Source: Verticillium longisporum
Lineage: Eukaryota > Ascomycota > Sordariomycetes > Glomerellales > Plectosphaerellaceae
Direction: 5' to 3'
NCBI GenBank assembly: GCA_019188255.1
Contig: JAETXT010000007.1
Coordinates: 1,612,001 to 1,676,000 of the forward strand
Length of the DNA: 64,000 bases
The notes beneath the pieces were generated by a model that was given only the letters and a program-made list of their open reading frames with translations, did not search any database and was not told the DNA's origin. Shown here piece after piece: positions 56,101 through 64,000 of the stretch (within the stretch, counting starts at the first letter, position 1; the number at the start of each line of letters is the position of its first letter). The position numbers and the translations under genes are program-made.

Positions 56101-57229
56101 CTATTTGGTCTCGACAGGTCGACTCTCGCAGTCCCGCAGCGGCAAGGACAAGTCGATCCTCTTCGGCCGCCCAGAGCTGCCTTATCATCCGGAGCTCCGC
56201 ATCAACTTTTACGTGCCCCCTATTCACGTCAACCCCCTCTTCCCGTCGCGGCCAGAACAGGAACTGCCGGCGCCAGAGGCGCCCCTCCTCGACTGGAAGG
56301 CCGCTCTCGTCGCTGCTCTGCCGCTGATCGCCTCATTCATCGATGCGTCGGGCCCATCGCACGAGGAACGCGTCTCCCTGGCTTACCGCACCCTCGCCTA
56401 CCGCCTCGGCAGCTGGACCGTCATCTTGGAGGGCGAGGTCGAGACGGCATACGCAGAACTCAAGGCTCAAGGTGCGGACCAGGGTTTCAGCATCCCGGTG
56501 GACCGGTACCGCGTCCAGATCGATGACCTTCACGGTATTTGGCGCCAGGAGGTCACGTCACAGGTTGATGATGTCGGCGCCGTCAGCTACGCCAGCGTTG
56601 CGAAGGCGGCAGATCCCGGAGCGGCGCACAACTGGGAAGACTGGGCAAGTGGCACGTGGCATCCCGAAGCCATCGAGGCTGTCCGCACAGGGCTGATCAA
56701 GAAGCTCTCGGATGGAGACAACATGCTCTGGCCTGTGAGGCCGCGGTGGGAAGGGGAGCCTGGCAAGGAGACGATGACGCTGGCGAGGGAGGATATCTGG
56801 GACTTTGGCCGTCAGGGCGTCAGAGGCGGGAACAAGCAGAAGAAGCAGTTCTTCAGCCTTGACAAGTGGCCGCTGCACCTTCAGAGCGAGGCGACGCAGA
56901 GGAAGATTCGCGCATCAGGGCCCAATCCCTCGCCGCCGCGGCATGACGAGAACGACGCGGGCAAGGGGAAAAGTAAAAAGAGTACATCACGGGGAGTGAA
57001 GGCGAGCGTAACTCTAGAAGATGAGACGGCTGTCGAAACGGGGGTTCAAGATACGGAACCAGCCGTAGTCGATAGCTCAGAAGATGAGCTTGGCCTGAAA
57101 CTACACTTGGCGGCCGATCCAAAGCGGCAGTTCATCGCCGACGTGTCTGGCTACCGCAAGGGTGACACGCCACGGCAAAAGGCAGCAGTTGACGAAGCTA
57201 TATTGGACGAGATGAGAGAAGGCAAGTGA
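53145..57229 (+). CDS. Giant protein of unknown function with SUMO-interaction-like motifs
   Basis: A 19-base first exon (53145-53163, MAAPEM) is spliced over a 53 bp intron with GTAAGT and AACAG to 53217-57229, giving 1343 aa in one open exon. No signal peptide or membrane helix. Residues 1-170 are helical and charged. Four hydrophobic-acidic motifs look like SUMO-interaction motifs: VVVELSDSDED (194-204), VIVVDDLP (265-272), IIIITDSEEQ (530-539) and AVVDSSEDELG (1289-1299). The middle (about 400-1130) is ordered, with many Trp, Tyr and Phe (SWNFMGPFNPTLVPRHIDI, DDHYWMRFVVGPSTNDLL). The C-terminus is Lys-rich, with KGKSKKSTSRG as a possible nuclear signal. I recognise no catalytic motif or named domain. 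It shares a promoter with the retropepsin-like gene. Nuclear location is inferred. Confidence 0.8.
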
Positions 57230-57906
57230 TCACCTCCCTAGCTGTCCCCCCCACTCCCCTTTTTGTTCTCCAAGCCCGACACTATCTTCTTCACCTGAGA
57301 TAGCGTCTCCAAACTTCGCCACATCATTCATGAACAGTCAAGATGGTACCAATACTAACAGTCGCAGTCTTTGGTGGTTCACCGAGCGAGATCATCCCTC
57401 GCCGCCGTCGCTGGTGGAAAATCTGGGGCAATGATTCCGAGGACGAGTCCAGCGAGCCGGTCCGGGATCCAGCCAAGTCCATTTTCGGGTTTCCAGCCCT
57501 CCAGCCTGATCAGATACCTAGGAGCGTTCCTAAAGCGAAGCGGGACGACGCGAGACCCCAAAGACGCCTGGGACAGTCCCGTGGTTGATCATTTCAATGT
57601 TCGCAGCAAGCCAAACTTAAGTTCCTAGGCTGGTGAGCGGGAGGGCACGCAAAGAAACGGGTGTTCCGACATGTATTTAGACTCGTTTTCTGCATTTACA
57701 TACTAGGTAGTCATCTCAGGGCGTGTTGAATAGTTGCGTGGTCTCCATCGCCTGCCAGGCTTCCAGTTTCGTGAGATATGATGCGAGCGGAAACGTAGGC
57801 CTCGTGCAAGATAAGTTGAGTGCATACCAAGATCTCGCGTATATCTGTTACTGTCATGCCTATGACGTGATTTGACTGAGACGCCTCCCAAGAGAGGAGA
57901 GCGCCA
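57230..57906. other. Convergent spacer with an intron-like signal and small ORF
   Basis: Between the giant gene and the chitinase. ACTAACAGTCGCAG at 57354-57367 looks like a branch site plus acceptor, and an 81-codon ATG frame starts at 57343 (MVPILTVAVFGGSPSEI). A GT at 57225 just before the giant gene's stop could in principle splice to it, adding a short tail. Neither reading is supported further. Confidence 0.35.
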
Positions 57907-59551
57907 TCACTCGCAAATTCCAAAAGCTGCCTGGCAGCCTTGCCCACAGTACTCGGTTGTACTGCCGCAATACCCGTACTGACTACAACACTGATGCTCT
58001 CCGTAACCTCGGCACGTCGCTTTGCCTGCGCCGCAGCTGCCGTCGGAACTGATTGGCAGACCCTGTGCATTGGCGGGAGGTGAGATGGCGGCTGGCTGCG
58101 TGCCACAGTGGCCGAACAATCCCTTACAGCCGCTTCCGCAGTGAGCTTCTGTGAGACCGCAGTAGTTGTACTGGCTACAGCATTCGCCGCCGGAGCAAAC
58201 CCCCTTGCTCGGGCCGCAATTTGGAGCCTCACCAACTGGAGTTGCTGACGGGCTGGGTTTTACAGCTTGCGTCTGACGCGAAGGTATTAGCCTGTCTTGT
58301 AAAGAATCATCACATTGTTGACCCACCCTACAACCCCCAGGGTAGTTTCCGACGGCGACCAGGTGCTTCTTGAGGAAAGCGTGATATGTGTAACCATGTT
58401 GGCGGTTGTTCTCCGAGTAAGTGGCTTCCCAGACCGCCATGCCACCAAACTTTGATCGGCAGTAGAACGAGTTTATGAGGTTCCCAGCTTGATAAGGCGA
58501 GATGTAGTTTTCTAGGTTTGCCGCTTCAGGGCTGCCGGGAAGTGTAATGTAGATGGCCGCATCCTTGCTTGGCGTGTCAGAAAGCCACGATGTCTAGTCG
58601 TCGAATGTGAAGCCCGCCATGTTGGAGGGCATGCCCGGAATGAGATTGACATTGGCCTTGGCCCAACTGGCCGCAGAACAGTGCGGCGTATTGTAAAATT
58701 GGATAAAAATTATGTCAAATGCGGCAGCGGAAATCATCGAGGCCATGTTGGCGTCTGGTACTATGCACTGCGGAGATGCGGTAAGAAAGTATCGTTTCGT
58801 GGCCATGGGGAAGTAGCTGCGAAGGCGAGTTGCCAATCGGTTATATCCGACTGAATTATCTACGATCGTGTTAATCCCACGCGATTGAAATGTGCAGGCT
58901 CAGCCACCTTCAGATGGGTGCTCAATATCCATGTCGAACCCGTCAACCTCGACGGCTTGGTCCTTGAAGTCGAGCGGGCGTGGAACGCCCTGTGCCACCA
59001 GGGTCTCATTACGCGGACCAAACATGACCCAGAGCTGATCGGCCAGTAGATCAGCTTCTTGGATGCCGGTAAGTTGGTAGGAAAGCATGCCCCCGCCAAC
59101 AGAGAGTATAATCTTCTTCCCATATGTCTGTTGACAGACGGGTATCTGTGCATTGATGGCAGGGCAGTTGGCTAGTAGGGCATCACGACGCGGCTCGTTC
59201 ACACCATGGAAGCCTGGACCGGGAAAGACGGCACGACCGCACTGGTTGCCGAAGTTGATGCCCAGGAAACCGTTGGCTTGCGCCGGGAAGAGATGTACAA
59301 AGGAGAGAATAATGACGTCGACGTGGGACTGCTGGCAGTAATGTATCAGGTCCAATTGATTGGGACCTTGGCCCTGGAATATCGTAAGCCTCAGGTGACA
59401 CGTGTGACAAGCATCAAACAATCAAACAAACCCAATAGAGAACGACATTATTCTTGGATTCGGCGCAAAACTTGGCGAGGCAACCCGACAACAGGAGGCT
59501 GATGATGGCCACGCGTTGGATGGTTGACACAAGACTGCAGAGCTGCATCAT
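57907..59551 (-). pseudogene. Secreted GH18 chitinase with two CBM18 modules, interrupted by an in-frame TAG
   Basis: Minus-strand exons 59551-59432, 59373-58908, 58859-58327 and 58272-57907 would encode 494 aa. It begins with a signal peptide (MMQLCSLVSTIQRVAIISLLLSG). The GH18 barrel of the class III type follows: NVVLYWGQG, SFVHLF, IILSVGGG, and the intact active site DGFDMDIEHPS (Asp184, Asp187, Asp189, Glu191), then FIQFYNTPHC. Two hevein-type CBM18 modules close the protein, each with CCSQY.YCG and four disulfide-pattern Cys pairs. A TAG at 58594-58596 stops the frame after residue 283, between FTFDD and TSWLSDTPS; homologous chitinases continue here, and the frame is open and conserved-looking on the far side. 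The stop removes the end of the barrel and both binding modules. All three introns have good signals, and no splice pair removes the stop cleanly. Confidence 0.85.
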
Positions 59552-60229
59552 CGAGAGGGCTACACTAGGTTATTCGCAAGCGAGCGTCGAAACGAATGGA
59601 ATGGATCAAAGAACTTGGGTCGCGTCCTCTGGTGGTGACAAGGCTTTGCGAGAGGTTACGCATTACTGTCGTGACAAAACCATAACGGCCGATGCTCAGC
59701 CTGCTTCAAAACGGCAAGAGCCATGGAGTTCAGGCAGGCAGCTGCGGGTTGCGAAATTCAACGAACGGCACTTGCGATCAAAGGCAACTTCCCTGTCCTT
59801 CTGGGGGCAGGCGCGGGCGCAGGCGCGACGCAATGCGTGTGCCTGCCTGCCTCCGCCTGGAGCAACACCCTTCCTGCGGACCAAGTCACATCAACTTCGT
59901 TTCAGCGCCTTTGCGGCACAGACAAAGACCAAAACACAACGCCAAGTCGAACTGACGGCCTATTCGTGAAGGTGCCCTCCAACAAAGTCCGCACTATCAT
60001 CCAACTCCGCAGCCAACTGCCAGGCGGAACAATTTCAGCCCGATAAATTGGAAGGCAGGCAATGGGCCGTGATCCTACAGTCTTGGGAGCATACGACGAC
60101 ATATGTCTGGCTGATTGCAACAATACTTAAGATCATCGACTCACAGGGCAGATAATATCGACAAGCGATCGGCCTACTACAGCAGCAAAGCCATTCAACG
60201 TCATCACTCACCACTACGACTGATCAAAC
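59552..60229. other. Divergent promoter between chitinase and MDR gene
   Basis: 678 bp between two divergent starts. No TATA box was clear on either strand; CAG/TG-rich sequence near 60145-60229 forms the leader of the oxidoreductase. No gene seen. Confidence 0.45.
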
Positions 60230-61336
60230 ATGGCCGACATCCCCACGACGAAGCGAGCTTTGGTGGCGCCCCGGTTCTGTGGCCCGCGTGACTTTGAGAT
60301 TGTCGATAGGCCTCTGCCGGCCATGACCAAGCCAGGTCATGTTCTCATCCGCGTGCATGCTTGCGCTCTCATGGCGGGCGACTGTGTCCGAGCCCGCGGC
60401 ACTCCGATCATTCGTCTCAAAGTCGACTTCCCCATGGAGCTCGGCGGCGAAGGCGCAGGCATCATCGTCGCCATCGGCTCCGGGGTCAAGAGCTTTAAGG
60501 TTGGCGACGCCGTATACGGCACGTTGATCACACGGCCACTCCTTGAAGATGTCAGCTCGGGTTTCTGCTCCGAATACACCGTCGTGGAGGAGCGGATGCT
60601 GCTTCTCAAGCCTGCAAGTTTGAGCTTTGAGGACGCTGCCTCTCTACCAGGGTATGCCGTGACCGTTTACCAAGCCATCACGCGAGGGCTAGCCATGGCT
60701 GGTGTCGACAGCCTCGAGGGTAAGACGGTCTTCATACCCGCAGCACTCAGCGGCTTGGGCGGCATCGCCATTCAGATGGCGAAGAATGGCTTTGGTGCCA
60801 GCAGAGTCATATCCACCGTATCAACAGGCAAGATGTCGCTCGTGGAGAAGTTCTTACCTGGCCTCGTTGATCAGCTCGTCGACTACCAGACGGAAGACGT
60901 TTCCAAAGTCGTGCCCAAGCACAGTGTTGATTTCATGTTCAATCCGCAAATGACGACCCTGAACGCTGGCATCCCATTGTTGCACCCTCAAACCGGCGTC
61001 CTGGTGTCTCTAGCTGGTATTCCCACGTCCAGCCTGGCCAAATTGATGCTCGGCCCCAAGATGGTACCATTCTGGTTGGGCTGGATCTTCGATCTGGGTC
61101 AATACTGGTATTCCTTCTTGTTGCGCGGCACGAAAATCAGATATGAGTTCGTCTCTGGTGACCCCGGAGACCGAGAGGCCCTCGAAAAGACTGGCGAGAT
61201 GATTGCATTGGGCAAGATCAGGGCCATCATACGCACTGTCAATCTTTCAGACACTGAGGGTGTGCGGGCCGAATGCGAGAAGGTGGCGGCTATCAAGGGA
61301 GGCTTTGGAAGACTGGTCGTCCGAGTCGTCGAGTGA
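60230..61336 (+). CDS. Medium-chain (zinc-less) NAD(P)H quinone oxidoreductase-like protein
   Basis: MDR-superfamily reductase using NAD(P)H; the substrate is unknown, with quinones or enones likely. A single exon of 368 aa. The N-terminal GroES-like domain shows VLIRVHACALMAGDCVRARG, PMELGGEGAGIIVAIGSGVK and KVGDAVYGT. The Rossmann domain shows PAALSGLGGIAIQMAKNGF, a dinucleotide-binding loop. The catalytic-zinc Cys and the four-Cys structural zinc lobe of alcohol dehydrogenases are missing, as in quinone reductase-type members. A hydrophobic stretch near residues 285-302 (FWLGWIFDLGQYWYSFLL) replaces a usual loop and may be membrane-associating. Complete at both ends. Confidence 0.88.
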   Translation: MADIPTTKRALVAPRFCGPRDFEIVDRPLPAMTKPGHVLIRVHACALMAGDCVRARGTPIIRLKVDFPMELGGEGAGIIVAIGSGVKSFKVGDAVYGTLITRPLLEDVSSGFCSEYTVVEERMLLLKPASLSFEDAASLPGYAVTVYQAITRGLAMAGVDSLEGKTVFIPAALSGLGGIAIQMAKNGFGASRVISTVSTGKMSLVEKFLPGLVDQLVDYQTEDVSKVVPKHSVDFMFNPQMTTLNAGIPLLHPQTGVLVSLAGIPTSSLAKLMLGPKMVPFWLGWIFDLGQYWYSFLLRGTKIRYEFVSGDPGDREALEKTGEMIALGKIRAIIRTVNLSDTEGVRAECEKVAAIKGGFGRLVVRVVE

Positions 61337-61761
61337 CAGTTGCAACGGGCAAACCACCAGCGACAGACAATCGCGTTCAACCATTATGGACAGGACAGTA
61401 GACTGAATTAAAAGCCACAATGGCGCGCGCTGCTGTCTTGCCGTGGGATGTGCTCGAGTGACTCTGGGGTGACCGTGGCTGTACTTGTAGGTGGGGCAAC
61501 GCGACTCCCACGCGTCTCCTAAAGTGCTTGAACCTGTCACGCTCAACTCGACGCGTCCCACTGCCAGCCACCGTCCACCCCGTCACATACAAATCGGTGA
61601 CCTTTTCCGTCTTCCTTGGGTCAGACCTTGCTATTGCTTTCAACACTCGATAGTCGCATTCCAATTGCTCATCAACTAAACTCCAACACTATCCTCAAAT
61701 ACTCACTTCGACGTTCGATTAACAACCATCTCTCCAGAATCTACACGTCTCACCCTTCACC
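61337..61761. other. Spacer and leader of the Cys-rich gene
   Basis: 425 bp. The right half is C- and T-rich and lies before the ATG at 61762. No TATA box or gene seen. Confidence 0.4.
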
Positions 61762-62477
61762 ATGGTCCTCAAACGCAAGCGTTCTTCCGAGGAGCTTTCC
61801 AGCTCGCCGTCCTCGTTCTCCTCCTCGCCCATACTCCCTGGTGCGATGGACATGGACCACATCCCCCCGACACCCTTCGCTGCGTTCTCCTCCCACTTTA
61901 CGCCATCACACCTGCCTAGCCGCACCATGAAGCGTTTCCGCGACAACAGACCCTCACAGGAGGCAGTGCATCGTATGTGTTGAACAGCCCCTGCCATCCC
62001 GCTTTTCAGTATCTGACAGCAAGGTTCATAGAACACACACTCAGCATGCTCTACTCCGCTCAGCAACATTCCGACACAGATTTTACCCCAACCAGCCCCT
62101 CCCCGATGCCTCGCATTCTCGAGCGACCAGCACAGCCGGCGCCTACAGCACAGCGGTCTCTGCATGCCTTTTGGAATATCAACTCTGCTCCGGCCGCACC
62201 GTCATTCACACCGTCCGCGTCCCAAACCTGTCATGAGGCTTCAAGTTGCGAAGACTGTGGCGTCGGATTCGGCTCCCGGGATGGGACTGACTCGATGGAC
62301 ATTAATGGCTACGGCTTCGATAGTGAGGACGACCACCTGTGCGGTGCCTGTAGGAGGCATGTGTGCTCCGGCTGCTCCGTCACGAACCTCGGCGAGCAGC
62401 GTCGGTGTCTGACTTGTGCCGGGAGGAGGGTCCGTGTTGGAGGTTTGGGATGGACGACGACGAGGATCCCGTTTTAA
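61762..62477 (+). CDS. Fungal Cys-rich putative zinc-binding protein
   Basis: Exons 61762-61972 and 62032-62477 encode 218 aa. The N-terminus MVLKRKRSSEELSSSPSS carries a basic cluster, a likely nuclear signal, followed by a Ser/Pro-rich disordered stretch and a short helix (RPSQEAVHQHTLSMLYSAQQ) that spans the intron. The C-terminal 85 residues hold four CxxC pairs (CEDC, CGAC, CSGC, CLTC), the pattern of two treble-clef zinc sites in cross-brace or tandem order. The family is widespread in Pezizomycotina to my recollection but has no function I can name. It is not a C6 DNA-binding cluster. The 59 bp intron has a CTGAC branch site. Confidence 0.78.
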
Positions 62478-63007
62478 TCTTTCGCGGACAGTCTCAGCAC
62501 TTCACTATTTATTCTTGATGATTAGCAAGCGTCTTATTTTTCAGCACTTTCAGCAGAATTTCTGACTCATTTATATGCCACTCGGTAGCCTTGACGTGGT
62601 GATGCGAACGTGTGTGCCTGGCACTGAAGTGTTTCATCAGCCGGGCGTTGCACTTGATGTGTCAGGAGTTCGATGTAGGAGAAATACTCGATCCAGAGCC
62701 GGCAACGATTATAGAATAGGTAAAGATCTAGAGAGAATGTGCAGCAGCATGAGCGGGACGTCATCCATATTCCTCTGCCCATCAATGTTCAGCGGGCTCT
62801 TAACCCTCCTTGCTCCTCCTTCTCTTTTGTTGTCTCCTTGTGCTGGCATGTCGCTGACACCAAAGGCATCACTTATCTATCACCACGACATCTGGCATCT
62901 CCAAAGCATTTCCATTGAACGCCTCGCTGATCGTGCGAAAATGGTCTCTCGATACGAAGGGCTCCTATGATCCAAAAGCTGCTCCAAATTGCCCACCGTC
63001 TTCCTGA
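62478..63007. other. Convergent 3' spacer
   Basis: 530 bp between two gene 3' ends. No gene seen. Confidence 0.4.
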
Positions 63008-64000
63008 CTACTGCTGCCATGGTGATTGCTGCGCTGGACGTGGGAAGACTGGGATTGACCCAAGCTGGTCGAGGCCTCCCCCCATCGTCTGTTGATTGTG
63101 CTGCCAGCCTAATCCAGTTTGATGGTTGACGAATGCTCCCTGTCGGAAGGGATTGGTACCCGTTTGCTGGGGCGCGAGGGGACCAGCACTGGTTACCGGC
63201 CTCTGAGGCTGCGCTGAACCGCCGAAGTTCTTGGCAAATGGGTTGGTCCCCGTAGCCATGGGCTGCAATGGAGCTGGCGGCGCAGCCACTTGCTGTTGTA
63301 TCGGACCGGCGGGGGCGAAAGGCTGCTGTGCTTGGGGCGATGAGCGTGCAAATGGGTTCGTGGACTGCCGCTGCAGGCCGCCATTCACAGGAGGGCTGCT
63401 GGACCCGGACGCAACAGGACTAGCCGAAAATCCAGTCTGTTGTGTCATCAACATTGAAGCCCTGAAAGGATTTGTTGTCTGAGGTGGCTGAATATTTTGC
63501 GCAGGTGAAGCAGTGCCAGTCTGGAAGCTGGCGACGCCTTCTTGAGGAATGGATCCCAGCGCGCCAGGCTGGAAGCCCGGTTGTGGGGTGTATCCTCCAA
63601 AGCCGGCTCCAGTGAAGTTGGATTGGATTTGCTGAGGCTGTTGTTGCTGCTGACCCCATGGGTTGTAGCTCTGAGGAGCGACTGCTTGTTGAGTCTGGTA
63701 CGGATTGGTTAACAGCCCAGTCTGTTGCGTACCGAGACCGGTTTGCTGAAAGCCAAGAGCTTGCTGCTGGTAAGGGTTGTTAACAAAACCGGTCTGCATC
63801 GGCAACTGCTGCTGGGGCAACTGCTGTTGGGCCTGCTGCTGCGGCGCAGGTTCTTGAGCCATTGGCGTTTGGTTCTGCTCGATGGATTCGAAGAAATCAA
63901 TCAGATCTGGCGCGGGACCCTTGGCTTGGGGCTTTGCGGCTTGAGGAGCGGCAGGCGTAGGCTCGGGGAAAGAGTTGCTGTATGAGTGTTTCGGCTTCGA
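63008..64000 (-). CDS. AP180/YAP180-type clathrin adaptor, C-terminal part
   Basis: The 5' part lies beyond the window; 330 codons remain. AP180/CALM proteins bind PIP2 membranes through an N-terminal ANTH domain and recruit clathrin and EH-domain proteins through a disordered tail. Visible here is the tail: DLIDFFESIEQNQ just at the edge, then Gln-, Pro- and Gly-rich sequence with four NPF motifs (NPFRAS, NPFARS, NPFAKN, NPFRQG) for EH domains, repeated QQTG units, and NPY/NPW variants. A C-terminal VFPRPAQQSPWQQ may include a clathrin-binding stretch. The assignment rests on the tail alone; an epsin (ENTH) protein would look similar, but the DLIDFFESIEQ segment favours AP180. Confidence 0.8.
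   Translation of the reverse strand, partial: SKPKHSYSNSFPEPTPAAPQAAKPQAKGPAPDLIDFFESIEQNQTPMAQEPAPQQQAQQQLPQQQLPMQTGFVNNPYQQQALGFQQTGLGTQQTGLLTNPYQTQQAVAPQSYNPWGQQQQQPQQIQSNFTGAGFGGYTPQPGFQPGALGSIPQEGVASFQTGTASPAQNIQPPQTTNPFRASMLMTQQTGFSASPVASGSSSPPVNGGLQRQSTNPFARSSPQAQQPFAPAGPIQQQVAAPPAPLQPMATGTNPFAKNFGGSAQPQRPVTSAGPLAPQQTGTNPFRQGAFVNHQTGLGWQHNQQTMGGGLDQLGSIPVFPRPAQQSPWQQ

Overview
The window is nuclear DNA of a filamentous ascomycete (Pezizomycotina), most likely a Sordariomycete and possibly Hypocreales. The coding exons are GC-rich. The introns are 44-79 bp with GT...AG ends and CTAAC/CTGAC-type branch sites, apart from one 151 bp intron in the thioredoxin reductase gene. The families include Pezizomycotina-typical ones (DUF1776, a CLN-type G1 cyclin, CBM18 chitinase). 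I found no ribosome binding sites, operons, CRISPR arrays or intact transposons. Gene models were built by joining frames at consensus splice sites; nothing was checked against transcripts or databases.

Layout. 0.5-6.9 kb holds an amidase, a SAM-dependent methyltransferase, a DUF1776 Rossmann-type membrane protein and, on the minus strand, the CPSF30/Yth1 mRNA 3'-end processing factor. After a 4 kb gap come a cytosolic-type GH18 chitinase (11.2-12.4 kb), the GARP tethering subunit Vps53 (14.0-16.8 kb) and thioredoxin reductase (17.6-18.9 kb). A 3.3 kb gap carries a decayed 5S rRNA copy and an intact tRNA-Asp(GTC). Next are a small Gly-rich repeat protein behind CRE and STRE sites, a divergent pair made of mitochondrial aspartyl-tRNA synthetase and a MEMO-family protein, a secretory-pathway single-pass membrane protein, and an Asn/Gln-rich orphan.

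30.4-46.0 kb is almost free of recognisable genes and ends in a CLN-type G1 cyclin whose upstream 2.8 kb looks like a long, spliced, CT-rich leader. At 50.4-57.2 kb lies the least explained part of the window: two long divergent genes sharing a 764 bp promoter. One encodes a stand-alone retropepsin-like (DTGA) protein. The other encodes a 1343-residue protein with four SUMO-interaction-like motifs. Next to them is a secreted GH18-CBM18-CBM18 chitinase interrupted by one in-frame TAG. The right end has an MDR oxidoreductase, a Cys-rich zinc-binding orphan and the C-terminal half of an AP180-type clathrin adaptor running off the window.

Quality. Three single-base deletions in short homopolymers break two conserved housekeeping genes (two in yth1, one in vps53). 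These look more like sequence errors than biology. The chitinase TAG is a substitution and should be judged separately. The genes are mostly unrelated housekeeping functions in ordinary fungal order; no biosynthetic gene cluster is visible.
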